The notes under the pieces: model-generated
The model's input: the letters and a program-made list of their open reading frames with translations, nothing else
What the model was told of the DNA's origin: nothing
Database searches by the model: none
Source of the DNA: Tetracladium setigerum
Taxonomy: Eukaryota > Ascomycota > Leotiomycetes > Helotiales
Assembly (NCBI GenBank): GCA_031472005.1
Contig: PZJY01000002.1
Coordinates: 1,116,001 to 1,180,000 of the forward strand
DNA: 64,000 nt
Reading direction: 5' to 3'
Part shown: positions 12,282 through 24,837 of the stretch, in pieces
Position numbering within the stretch: position 1 is the first letter of the stretch
Layout of the letters: each line of letters begins with the position of its first letter
Made by a program: the position numbers and the translations under genes

Positions 12282-15200
12282 GGGCGCTCTTCCCCTACTC
12301 CCCTCACAAAAAAGGACTTGACGCCCGTCAAGGCCAAAGATCTGCGTGTCGAAAATTGCGGAATGCACAGCAATGGAAGCAGGCGTGTGGCAATTGAATG
12401 TTATTGCACGAACAGCATTTGCTGAGGGAATGTTGGAGGGCGATAGGAAGAGAATTCTGTTGGCGAAGAAGGCCTGGTGTTGGTCGGCTGAAGCGATCGC
12501 TGACCCCGCTGTTAAGGCTTGTCGAAGAAAGCAGGTCGTAACGTCGACTTCTGCAGGAATCCGTCAAGTGCCGACTCGTCAAAAGAGAGGAAGCCAGCTA
12601 GATATTTGTTCGCTGGGAGTACACGGGTATGTACAGAAGGCGATGTAGGCTCGAGCGATTTCTGGAACCGGCGTCCCTTTAGCGGAAGGCGGATGTGTGT
12701 GAGTCGAGGGGAACTCGCAGCGGCAACAGCAAAGAGCAGAGCGACTCGGCAGTCCGACTCTCTCTCGCGCTCTCTGTGTGTGTGATGAGAGGAAAGGAGA
12801 GAAATTAGGAGATGGAGATGGAGATGAATATGCAATGGTGCTTTCCAGTTCGCAATGTTGCCTCAAATCGGTTCAATCCGGCAGTGGAGTTGCGACCTTC
12901 CAAACTGGGAGCAGGCTGGATATCGTGATTCAAAACAGAAGGCTCTCAAGGAATGGACGACGCCTGGACTTATTAACAGACACGGACGACGGGAGTCGGG
13001 TATGGGTATCTCTGAGAAAGGAATGAGAATGAAAGCAACGCAGTCCCAAGAGAAAGTCTATCGAAGAACGGAAGAAAAGAGGTAGGTGGTGCTACAGTTG
13101 TTCCATGGATTTACTCGGGTGGTCCGTCAATTCGAAGACGAAGGGGTGCCGGAGTGATTGAAGCGGTGGTGGTGAAGGAGACAATACCGTATGTATTAGA
13201 AGATGGAAGTGCGTAAAGCAGTTAGGGAGACAGAAGCGTGAGATGTGTATGTGAACTGGTGTGTGCTGCTTGGTGCTCTCTTTGCTTCCAACGGTTTGCG
13301 TGAGGTGACAGCTGGGGACTGAAGCCAATGATGAGTAGGCGGTGTTTTTGGTGATGCTGGTGGGTGGGTGGTCGTTTCGGAAATGGATGGGGCGAAACCC
13401 AGCAGGCGGAGTCTGATTAAGCAACGGGTTTCGTCGGTGTGCAGATACAAATGACTCGGGGGGGAGAGAAAGACGAGGAGGATTACAAGTATGTCGAATG
13501 TCGAAAATAGATCGAGGATGATGTGTAGGATGGAATGTTCGACTTGTTTTGACTTGGAATGCTGTGTCGATCGTTCAAAACGTTGCGAGGAGGGCAAATG
13601 ATAATATGAGCAGAACCATGATGGAGGGAGGCAAATGATAATATGAGCAACGAGCCAGTGGAATAATAATAATGCAACGCAGGGAGAACAAAACCCAAGC
13701 AGTAACAGGGGCCTGCAGCAGCCACCCAGGTGGCCGTAGTCAAAAGCGTGAGCAGGTGTAGGGATGTCAGAAGAAGAATAATAATAAATAATAATAAGTA
13801 AAGACGATGATCGGGTGGAGCGCTGCTAAGTTGCTAAGGCGGCCATCAAAGCGGAAAGAAGGCTCTTAGCGGCCCATGAAGAGCCAGCTGCTAGATGTTT
13901 TTCGAGTTAGGCCACTGTCTAGCCATTTGTCGGATCGACCTGATTAGGGGGAAGGTGATGCAAATGCTATTCTGCAATCGTCATGTTTGCTTTGCTTTGC
14001 TTTCTCGCTTCCCACTCGCTCGCTTGCTATGCCATCCGGACAACGAGAAGCACCAACGCCAGTTGTTGACCTCTCTCCCTCCCTTCTCCAATGTATATAA
14101 ACTGTACATCGAAGTAGTATCGCGCGACAGCATCGAGAGGCAGCCAGATGCAAGATGGGCGCCTTGTGAGCCTTGATTGGCATATTGGCGATGCACTCTT
14201 CGAACCGTAGCGAATTGCAACACCCACCAATCCACCATCCGCTTCTTCTTTGACGCAAGGGCGTCGTCGCTGCCCTTCCCATCCTCCCTAAGCAAAGCCA
14301 GCTAGAACTTGCGCTAGAAGGTTGACTCTCATCCAGCGAGAAAAACGCCTCCCTCCGCGTGCCAATCAGTGCCGCAAACAGACAGCCATCCTTGGGATCC
14401 CACTTCTTTATTGCTGCACCATTGGTAAGGCCCTTTGTGTCCGCTGCGAATCAGACGAGATCGGCGTTGGCGGGTGGGACGCTCAGGGAAGTCAAGCGGT
14501 TTGGCATCGAAGCTTCTGTGACAAGGGGCAGGCAGATGACACTCAACTCTTCGACTTCTTCGACGGCCTTGGGTTGCACTTGGGAGCCTTGGTAAGGCCT
14601 GGGACAAAAGCAGCGTCATGGGCTGACTTGTTGCTTAAGCCCGAAGGCACCGGGATTATCTCACGAATAATCTTCGCACTTTTACTTTCATTTCTTTACG
14701 GCTTTCTTCCTTGGGCCTAGGCGGGCACACCCATGGTGAGACTTTGCCTACTTAGGAAGGATAAGAAACAAGCATTGTGATTCGCAACCGGGGGAGATTT
14801 CATCATGTTTGTTGTGTTCGCAAACTCAACGAACTATGGATCTGCTCAAAAGCTGACATCTGACAGGTAGACGAGAGAAAAGAGGAGGACGAGGAAATTG
14901 GAGTTTCGCAATAATGGGCGACTATAACCAGCAATAAATGAAGGGGGAAATGCCTACAGAAGCTTGGGAATTTACATTCGCCAAAAACTGCAACTCTGCG
15001 TCAGTACTCAGTAGTTCAGAGTCCAGACAAAAAATGGACTGGTCGGTATCGCTCGCCATCTGCCCCCGATGCACCATCTCTCTGGCCTGCAAAAGTGCGG
15101 GGCAAAGCATGTTCGTTGTCGCCGCTGATTGAGTTGTGCCTTTCTGGGGATGGTGTGTAAATCCGCCCGGAGCAGAGATCCTCTCTCCGAGATATCTCCC

Positions 15201-18200
15201 CACACCTTTCGGCACATCAAAAGCTACAGTACTGTAAGAAACCTCAAAATTCCGCTCTGTATATCAATCTACTCCTCGTGTCCTAGACATTTGTTCTTCA
15301 AAGTTGGAAGATTGATACTAGTCAATGACTGGAAGGGGTCCGCGGTGTCTGAATGTCTCTTCACGCCGTACATGGCCCAATGATATGTCCCGCAATATTC
15401 ACGTCTGTGCTCGTGCCGAAAGCTACAGAAATAAGCAAACCGACCGGGACTGATTACAATGATTCTTGCCTTCTCTGGCAAGCTTGCCAGTACCCTACAC
15501 AGACATGAAAGTAGGTACCTACGTTCCTTTGGGCCTGGGCATAGGACTCTAACAGTAAGTAGGAGTTGTATTTGCCGCGAGCACAGCTCTTCCTGACAGA
15601 CCTCAAGTGCCGATGGAATCATGGGTGGAGTGTCAGAAAGTGAACTATCCCACATTTGGTACCAGTGATGCAATAATGACAGCGTGTGTTTTCTTCAGTT
15701 ACTTCTCTTGTTCCATGGATAGAAAGCACCTTGAGGTCTATCGGTGGTACATAAGGTGGTGTCCCGTATGGACATGTATCGTTCGGGCTCATTTCCAGTA
15801 TTGGTACCTGTCCAGTGTATATACTGTAATAATAATAATATAACGCCGGCCCATTTTTTGGAGCGGCTACTCCAAGGTAAGAAGGTGACCAGTTCAGGCC
15901 TAGAGCCGTTTGGTCGGCTATTCGGTGTCTGGACTGCAAAGTAAAGTTATGCATTCTTATTCAGGGTACCGACTTGGAAAGTGTAACTCGAGTAAGGATC
16001 TGGCAACACCAGAAAAAGGAGGCATTCAACATTCGCTCATGGCACGATGTGTGGAGGAGTGATGAGACGCTGCTGACTCCTGGTCGTCCGCGTTCTTAGA
16101 AAGCTTGAGTCTTCGTAATAATCGACCCCTCATTGTCAACTCCCAATCATGGTGAGCGATGCGAGAGGGGGTTCAGCTGTTGATTTCCAATTCAGCCAAA
16201 GCCTTGCATGGTCAATCCACTACTCATTGGCAGACACTAACCAACACGTCCGTTATTCTTTGCCGATCTTGCCGCTGCGTTGTAGGCGCCAGTCTCATCT
16301 CTCGGATGGAGAAAGACATACAAGCAGAGATACATAAGTTGTTGTTATTGCAAAAGAGCTTTCCTGTATCATTTTATCATTGGAATCGAGCGGATGTTCT
16401 CAGATACGGAACCTGGACAGAGTATATGGCGTCTTCGGAACACTTCCCAAGATAGAATAGTCTCTTGATTCCCACAGCAGCCGAAAGTGTGCTGCTGTTG
16501 CCCAATGCAGGAAGATTGCTACTCAATAAGATAAGGAACCCGAGAAGAAAAGAGATGCTAGCAGCCGTACTTCGTACCCCTTGGGTAGAAGGCTAGAAAG
16601 TACCGCGGTCTGGGCAGCTGGAAGAATAGGTAGCTGGGTAGGCAAGAACAAACTCCAGAGAGAGAGAGGACCTCTCTGTACCATGATGCCATGATGCCAT
16701 GATGCCCATGTAATCCCTCGAATACTTTGCTGTAGAGGCGAAAAAGCAGCGCCGTGAGACGCAAAGTCGTGATCTCCACCGCAGGCGGCACCAGTCCTTC
16801 CAGAAGGCTTCCTTCCCTTCCGATGGCTCTGGTGTTTATACCCTTACCTCATCGTGCGCACAAGCGTCCCATCTTAATTAATTCCGTGTTGTTTACTCCG
16901 TCCAGTAGCACCCATCGTTTTTTTTTATTCGCCACACGGCACGATAGCGCCACATGGTCTCGTGATAAAGCAAGCACGCCCGCGCATGGTGGTCGAGAAG
17001 CGGCCGAGAAAAGTCGAGAAGCTTGGGAGGCGCGCCAGGGAAGCACGCTAGAAGGAAAAAAGAAGACGGCGTGGGTCCTTCTAGAACTTTGCCCCTTTCG
17101 TTGGGATTTAGACTCATTCGCATCATACGATGCGGGAAGCGGGTGGTGCGAGATGTCGCCCATCTCCGTTGTGTGTGCACCACCACCATCCACCGTTATG
17201 TACTACTTTGCCGTTGGGACCGCCAGTGCTACAGTAGTACAGTACGTACGTACGGACGGATTCCTCTTATTCTTATTATTATTATTATTATCCGAAGAAA
17301 ATATCCTGCTCCTGTGGAAGTTGTGAAAACTATAGGAGGAGGGAGTGTGCGTACGTTAGGCGGGTGTGTGCGTTTGTGTGTGAGCAATGGCATGGATGAC
17401 CATGAAAGGCAATGAAACCATCGAGGTGACTTTTTCAACTTGGACCTTCCCATCACAGACACTTCCGGCCGAAATGCGGGAATACTGGGAATACTGGACG
17501 TCGCTGCTGCTCCTGAGAATGAGATCGACTGGAATTATTGCTGGATGAGATGATGGGCATGGGACGGAGAGAGTAGAGAGACAGAAGTACATACTGTAAT
17601 CGCCATTATCAGAATCCTCTTAAGCGTCTCATCCGCAGGACATTCCATGTCGGATCACTGGATGTCATCACGGCTTGCACGTGTTCATGCAAGTGGAAAT
17701 GAGCGCTCAACTTGGACAGGAACAGGAAGGTCACCAAGGCATCCCGATTATTCCAGCGATTCTTGTGCCACCTGATGAAGTCAAGGAATCGCAAAACTTG
17801 ACACATAAAGATGCGAGTCCGCTCTTTGACACCTGCCTCGCTGCTCCATTATTCGTATGTTGTGTCTGGGCGGCGAAGTGGGTCGAGGTGGTTAAATTAT
17901 CGCCAGTTCAGTTCCACAACGCCTGGCCTGGCTGGTGGCATGGAAATATTTTCTCTTTTCTTTGCCTTGAGTGCGGGACTCTTCTTGGTACGTGCAAATC
18001 AAAACACGAGCCGCCGTGGGCATTCAGGTCGTTGGAACGCCGATACAAAGCGTCGTCTTTGCTTTTGAATTTCTTGCTTTTCACTTTGGAGTCTGGAGTG
18101 AGTGTCTGTCCCACGCGCTTCTGCTCCATGGGAATAATGGCCTGCTCCGTTCACGACACGCCGAGGTGGCAATGTAACGGAGCATGGCACGCGGGCCAAA

Positions 18201-18807
18201 AAAGTACTTCGATTTCTTAAAATTAGTTACGAAGCGCCTCCTGGACAATGGATAGGAAGTCCCTACACGTTGCTATCTCTCAATTGTCGTTCATTGTGAA
18301 GAGGTTCTCACATAGATAGTTTCATGCCAGTCTAGTACAGTACTTTTCTTTCTCGGTGCTCCCTCTTTTGCAAACCTTCTCAGCTAGCGCAGTCTATGGA
18401 GGCTCAATCTACTCTGAATATTTGAGTGTACATTCCGAGTTGCCCTTTTGAAATATTTTATGTTCTTGTAGCTATACTTCGTTCTAGTCTGCAATTATCC
18501 ATAAGCTATCTTAGCCTCTGGCTGACTTCGGCCCATTTTGGTCTGGTCGTGACATTTGTTTCGAAGCTTGATGAAGAGGAAAGCACCAACGACCACTGGT
18601 TCTAGGCACTTGCTTGTTCTGCCTTGGTAGGTCGAAGTATGGGTGAAATCATAACTTCACGCTCTAGCATATCCATTTGCTCTGTGGTTTTCTCTATATC
18701 TATATCTTCGGATGGTCCTCGAGGGTGGAAAACTTACTTGACGTATTCTATAACTTGAAATCGCTTGCATTCCACCTCCCGCATTCACTACTACCTCGAA
18801 TTTCAAC
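12282..18807. other. 6.5 kb gene-free stretch between divergent RGS and PLC genes
   Basis: No open frame here resembles a known family or assembles into a splice model. The longest ones (16754-17326, 17675-18220, 15269-15673, 14322-14720) are low in coding character and overlap open frames on the other strand. The stretch holds the palindrome TACAGTACTGTA at 15225-15236, a related motif cluster at 17226-17250, three copies of ATGATGCC at 16683-16706, a TTATTA run near 17277-17292, and TATATAAA at about 14095. It probably carries the long promoter and leader of the RGS gene, the PLC promoter, and perhaps non-coding transcripts. Confidence 0.5.
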
Positions 18808-20500
18808 ATGTTTTCGTTCAAGGTACTTTTCGCTGGCTTTGTTCTCTCCTTTGCACAAATGGCCCTAGCAGGCCAAAAGGGCTGGATAACACTGATCAAC
18901 TCCACCCCTTATGAGTGGCGTCTCACCTTTTCTCATCAATACCAGATGAAATGGTCGCCTCTCCCATCCATCCCATCCTTCACATCCCAAGAATTCCCCT
19001 GTGAATTCAAGCGCAACAAAGATGTTAGTGCAGAGGCAACATACAGGATCATCGCCTATCCTAACAACGCATCATTCACTGTTCAAGCCCGAGGAGTTGG
19101 TACTAAACGGATCGAAATTCAATATCACGACTACCTTTCTTCTTTGAACAACCCAGAAAATTCACGTATCAATTTAGGATGGGAGCGAAATGGTGCTGTT
19201 CCATTTATTCTTTCTGGAACTGGGATCGATAGCCCTTTTGTGTCAAGTAATCCTCCATTGGCGTGGATGCAGGCTTCCCTTCCAACCATCGGTCACAAAT
19301 CCATGAGTGAGATTTGTTTGCCAGCGAGCCACGACGCCGGTACTTCAGAGATAACCAGATCCTACATTGGAGTTAAGAGCAATGTTATGACACAAAGTGT
19401 CAATGTCTACGAACAACTCGTCAACGGGGCACGCTTCTTCGACATTCGCCCGATCTTGCGAAAGGATATATGGTACACAGCACATTTGACAGTACTCAGT
19501 AACACAACCGCATTTGGTGGTTTCGGGCGAACAATCAGAAATATCGTTTCGGATGTGAATCGGTTCACTGCTGAGAATCCTGGAGAACTGATTGTTCTTG
19601 ATATCAGTCACGATCTCGATCGCATTGGGTGGAAGCCATTGAATACCCAACAGTGGCAGAACCTTTACCGGAAGTTACTTGCGATCAATGATATTTGGTT
19701 GGCGCCTTCGAATTTAAAGGCGGATATCACGAGGGTTCCTATCTCGACTTTCATCCAGCCAGGTTCGAAATCTGCTATTCTCATTCGAATTCCGGATTAT
19801 GCACCTCTTCCTGATACCCGCATTCTTTCTCGAAGTCTTGTTACCGATGCTGAAAATCGTCAGGCCTCAGATATCACCGCCAACAACAAAGATGATGAGG
19901 AAGATAGTTTAGAAACTCCAGACCCAGCAGACATTCCACATCCTCTTCCAGTACTTTCACCTTCCAGCCCCACCACCCATCGGACTCGCATCAACGACAT
20001 CCAATCTCAACCAACCAGCAAACACAACCTTCGGATTCTTCTCCGAATCTCGCCTCTACTTCACAGGCAGCTGGACCGACACCGAAGATCCCACCACCCT
20101 CAGCACCGACCAGCTCCAAAAACTAACCCTCCACCGACCATCTCGCTCATCCTCCATGCATCGCAGCACATGGACCATCACACAGGGCATCACCAAAGCT
20201 CTTGATCCTGCAACACCCAAACATAGTATCCTCTCCATGAGTGCTCTAGCTCATCGAGTTATGTACACGAAGTTGTGGGCTGGTATGACATGGAATAGTT
20301 ATCCGAATTTGATCGAGGTGGATGATGTTTGGGGGAGTCAGTTTGCGGCTTTTTGTATTGCTGTTAATGATCGTTTTGCTGGTGGTGGGGAGGAAGAAAA
20401 AGTGAGATTGGCGAGGAGGGAGAGAGGTGGTAGAAGGGTGCTGGAGGATGATGATGATCATGATGCAAGAAACAAGTTGGCGGGAAGCCTCTTTGCTTGA
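18808..20500 (+). CDS. Secreted PI-PLC X-domain-like phosphodiesterase, with indel
   Basis: This is a PLC-like phosphodiesterase of the bacterial/fungal PI-PLC X-domain type, cleaving phosphodiester bonds of phosphoinositide-like lipids. An N-terminal signal peptide (hydrophobic VLFAGFVLSFAQMALA, residues 6-21) predicts export. The catalytic core shows LPASHDAGTSEIT with the first conserved His, GARFFDIRP, and TAHLTVL with the second His position, then ENPGELIVLDISHD. After about residue 370 the frame becomes nonsense-like; the real C-terminal part (QYFHLPAPPPIGLAS, GFFSESRLYFTGSW, TWTITQGITKALDP) lies one frame over from about 19931 to the stop at 20500. One extra or two missing bases near 19915-19945 explain this; no canonical intron does. 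The product would be about 563 residues with an Asp/Arg-rich tail. Confidence 0.82.
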
Positions 20501-21122
20501 TGTATTGCCATTGTACCTCCGTGAATTCTGGGACCGCTCTTTCTCTGTACGAGCTTTGGTCTTGGGCAGCGGTGTCGGACTGTCGGAGGTGAAGTTTGCG
20601 TTGAAGTATGATTAGCCATTCGATGAACGCCCATGGCAGGAGAAGCGATAAGAAAGAGGATTGATTGTATATATTCGATTTCTTGACGGATTGGGTGTTT
20701 GACTCTTGGGTTGCAGGCCTTGCCGAAGATGAATTATTCGTTAGCTCTAGTTTTGTGCAGAAAACAATTGAATGTATTTCCATCAAATTTTTATTGTTGA
20801 CGAGGTCTCAAGTTGGTCGAGGGAGGTTGAGGAGAAGTATGAGGTCTCAGGGAGGAAGCGTATAAACTGAGGTATCTGCTTTCATGGCGTTGCCCAAGTG
20901 GGCAACAACGTCTCAGAGGCTTTGGAAGGCGATGTTCATCTAAAAGCCTAAAGCAAGTTCTTGGTGATGAGACAACAATCCTTACGGCATCCGTATTGCC
21001 CCACGGTCTCATTCTCAACTTCTTACAATACAATCCCCTTCGCATGGATATGTACAAAAACTGAACGCAGACGATATCCATCAATGGCTTCACTCCCCAA
21101 CCATGGCAGTATAATTTGCTGT
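20501..21122. other. Intergenic region, no supported gene
   Basis: This is the 3' flank of the PLC-like gene and the promoter of the large uncharacterised gene. No gene or repeat is visible. Confidence 0.5.
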
Positions 21123-24100
21123 ATGAGCCGTCTACCACCCTCACCTGATGGACTTTCTTCTCGATCTGCACAGTCTCCTGGAAAGTCTCCCATGAAATCC
21201 CCCCAGCAGTTTCCAGACAAGGCCCCAAAATTACATTTGTCCTCGGTAAGCTCGCTGAATGTGACAGAACTACAGTTTGTGGGCATCTTCGACGACATTG
21301 CAGCAGAGACCATCGATTACGATTTCAAACCCATCGAGTCCGCATTGAAAGCTCTCGAACGGGACACTGGTGATGCTCCGAATCCTGTCAAAGCCAGGTT
21401 GAGTCTGGTCAGCTTGAACCTCTGGCAAGTCTCGAGAACTCTGAAGAGACATCTTTCGCGGGATCCCGCAGTGGACAAAAGGCGCTCGAGGTCAAGCGTT
21501 GGACATAGTGAAGGGGAGATCGAGCGGAGGGCAGAGCTGCGGAGAATTAGGCAAAAAAGAATCGAAGAGGAATTGAGCCAGGAGAGCATCTATGACGACG
21601 ATGAAGAGTCATCAGTTGCAGTTACAGACGATGCTGCTCGGGATACCAAGAACCAGACACCACATACTCTGGAAATGCATTTGTCTCCTGAAACCTTGAG
21701 ACAACCTCAGTTATCTCTACCGGTTCTATCGCTACCAAAACTAGAATTACCAAGACTAGCTCCTCTTGCGACGTGAGTTTGCTACTCTTAACTGTCGAGG
21801 TATAGAAACAAGCTAATTCGAGATAGAGAGCAAACCTTTACCCCTGAGAAAACCGAGTCTCTCACCACGGTCTCCACAAAACCAGCAGACTCAAATACTA
21901 TTAAGTGCACATCTGTTGGAATAGTCTCGCGTCGATACAGCTCGCCAATATTGTCAAATTTCGAGCTAAGCTTCACAGATCCACGAACATATGTACCTTG
22001 TCGAAAACTCAGCGCTATACCGCCAACTCCATCTACCCCCCATCTCAAACCTCGGAGACTGTCGAGCACCCCAGGAAATGACAAGTCCTCGTGGCGTCTC
22101 TCCTTTGCATCATCAAACCGTGGCAAACGATTGCGTAGTTTGAGTAGTGAGCGCGGCATACCTATGGGGTTAACCTCTGATGACCTTCGCACGAGGAGTA
22201 TACCATCAAGAAAATGGCTTCACAATCAAGGTCTAAAATCATCATCCCAAGGCATCGAAACTGCAAATATTTGTCTCGCTTTGGATGCTTCTCATTCATA
22301 TGGTGATGTCGAAACTCAACTTGGAGGAGTTGACGGGCCTGATGACTCTACCTGCACAGTTAATATCCAACAAACGGAGATACCAACAACACCAGAATCA
22401 AAGCTTGAAGCACCTACAAAGCGATCACCAGAGTCCTCCTATTCATATGCTTCCATAACCGTGCCTACAGACAATTCCAATGCCATCGCTAGTTGCCGTG
22501 AACTGCAACTACAAAGCAGATCTGGTTCAATCCCATTAAGCGAAAGAAAAGGCCAACCCTATTTCACAAACGTTCAACAATCACCAAAACTTTCTCGATT
22601 TGATTTCACTTCTCTAATATCAGGTATTAAAGGTATAAAAGGGTCGAAAGAGGGTCTAGGTGTGTTAATCAACAGCTATTTCGGAATGAAGACTAATTCC
22701 CGTGTAGAATCTCGTACTGCTAGTCAATCTTCAACTATCAATCCAAAGGTTCGCACGGTGGATGATGCCGCGACAAGCGGCGCCGTTCTATTAGCACCCT
22801 CACCCTACACTCGCCATTATTCTACGATTGACGATGGTTCAATACTGGCATCTGAGACGGGGTCCTTCCGAGAACGCGAAGCGGAGCTTAAGATAGTCCA
22901 AACTCGATTTGCCGATGCTCGACGAACCCCTGGTACTCCAAGATCAAGCAGGTTCCGAGAGGAATTTGACATGAATTCTCCTTCCGCTGCCCGTATAGAG
23001 CCCACGGATAGAAAGCTTTCTGTACTTGCTAAGATTGCAAGACATGTCACTCGAACCTTCGATGGGGCTAGTGCAATGGAAGACTTATTAGCGGTTCCCA
23101 TCCCAACGTTCGACATCAAAGAAACGACAGGCCGTACACCAAGTCTCACGAAGCAACTAGCTAATGAAGAAGTTTCTACACAGTGGGGAAATGCAATAAA
23201 GTCAACGGTCGATGAACAGGTAATGGATGCGATTAGCAACCTTGAAGTACCAGGCCCCGGAGAGACCCATGGATCTAGAAGGAAAGGTTCCTTTAGTAGA
23301 GCAGCTTGGAGGAAAGGAAACAAAAGCAAGAAGCCTAAATATGAAATATTGAGTGCGGCCGATCAGTATAAGAAACAGTTTGAAGAGCGTTTAGCGGTGA
23401 AAGAAATGGCCATGGACGACTGGGAAGCCGAAATGGAAGCCAATGCCCAGAAAGCCAAAGCAAAGAGCAGAAACATCATGAGAAAGATCAAGGCACCAAC
23501 CGGACCAGATAAAAGATTCCCTTTGAGTTGGTCTCGATTCTCCAGCCACGATCGCAAGGAGCGATGTCTCAGTGCTGGTGCGGAGGATCAGGTCGCGCAT
23601 CTTGATTTCGCTATGAGGATAAGCGAGAGCGGAGAACCTGTATTTCACCGGTGCAGAGAAACACATGATGGTCACATCCATGACAACGATCCAAATTGGC
23701 ACGATCACGATCCCGAGGAGATGGGTTTGGTGGCAACGATTGCTGATAAAATTAGCCAGAAGGTATATCATCTAGAGGTGCATGGGGGCGGCAGCAAGCC
23801 ATTTGAATTCCAGACGTTCGGTAGACGTGGAAGCATGGTATTAGCGGATGAATTGGAGTTTCCTGAATTGGAATTACTTCCGATTTCACCAGGTATGTTT
23901 GTTCGATTATGGTTCCTCATTCCATACCTTTCGGGCTCCGTCGTCCTGCGTCGCGCTCCATCGTTTCAGAAACAGGAAAACTGATCTCAAAATTGTAACA
24001 AAATAGGAATTCCTGGGGAGGCTTTAGGACCTGAGGATCCCATGAAGAAGGAAGTAACAAGCAAAGGAAAAGAAATACAGATCATCAGCAAAACAGTTGA

Positions 24101-24455
24101 TTCTGGGACACAGGCTAATCAACTTGATGGGGAGTTCGAGGACTCACAACTAGAGAATTCAGTTATGAGCATTGCTGATCCTAGGTTCTACGATGATTGT
24201 CTCGTCTCTCAAACCAATGAGCATGTAGTTTCGTTGTTCACTGGCACTGTTGGAGACGTGGATACCCTTTGCTCAGCTTCCAGATCGAGATCCATGACAT
24301 TAGATGAAAGAGGAAGCAGTGGTCACAGACTGAGCAGAGGAAGAAACTTGAGCGTTGGAGAATTGAATTTGAGAGCAAGCACCGATGAGTATTACGATGA
24401 GTTGGCGAAAATGGAGAAGTCAGCGCTAGAGAAACTCTTAAGGTCGGCTAAATAA
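21123..24455 (+). CDS. Large uncharacterised Ser-rich fungal protein (1054 residues)
   Basis: I do not recognise a named family. Three exons, 21123-21772, 21827-23892 and 24007-24455, join in frame across introns of 54 bp (GTGAGT, branch CTAAT, TAG) and 114 bp (GTATGT...TAG), giving 1054 residues. The start MSRLPPSPDG is preferred over earlier in-frame ATGs at 21084 and upstream. The protein is mostly low-complexity and rich in Ser, Thr and Pro. More ordered parts are a helical segment around residues 40-100 (ELQFVGIFDDIAAETIDYDF), a basic helix (RRAELRRIRQKRIEEEL), and a Lys/Glu-rich helix near residues 680-760 (QYKKQFEERLAVKEMAMDDW) that could form a coiled coil. It ends DELAKMEKSALEKLLRSAK. 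A cytoskeletal or septal scaffold is possible but only a guess. The frame is intact throughout. Confidence 0.75.
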
Positions 24456-24837
24456 ACTTACGGGGTAGGTATGCATAGTAAAATGAGCGTTTTTGGGGGG
24501 CAGGCGGGAAGTTTGGGTACAAGTAGGTTTTTTTGGGAATACTTTGGGGTTTGTTACATCACTTGCGATGGATTCGGCATCGATATGGACTTGCGGGCAG
24601 CGAGGCACTCGGTATGAAGAAGTACTATTAGGCTCACTGCCAAATAATGGCACTCATTGAAAATTGAATGAACGAATGAATGAATTATGACCTATCTGCG
24701 CCAGTCGCTATGCATAAAAAACTTCCATGCTCCTGATCACTCTGCTCGTACTATCCTGAATTTTGGCGTTCCAATAATGATAACTTCTTTTATAATCCCT
24801 CTTCCTCTTCCTCTTCTACCAATGCGATGTTAACCTT

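Noticed and set aside
16683..16706. Three copies of ATGATGCC as a possible CRISPR-like or minisatellite array
   Set aside because: Only three contiguous 8-base copies without spacers; an ordinary short tandem repeat.
16754..18220. Open frames of 181-190 codons in the gene-free stretch
   Set aside because: Both strands are equally open here, composition is biased, and no intron model or domain supports them.
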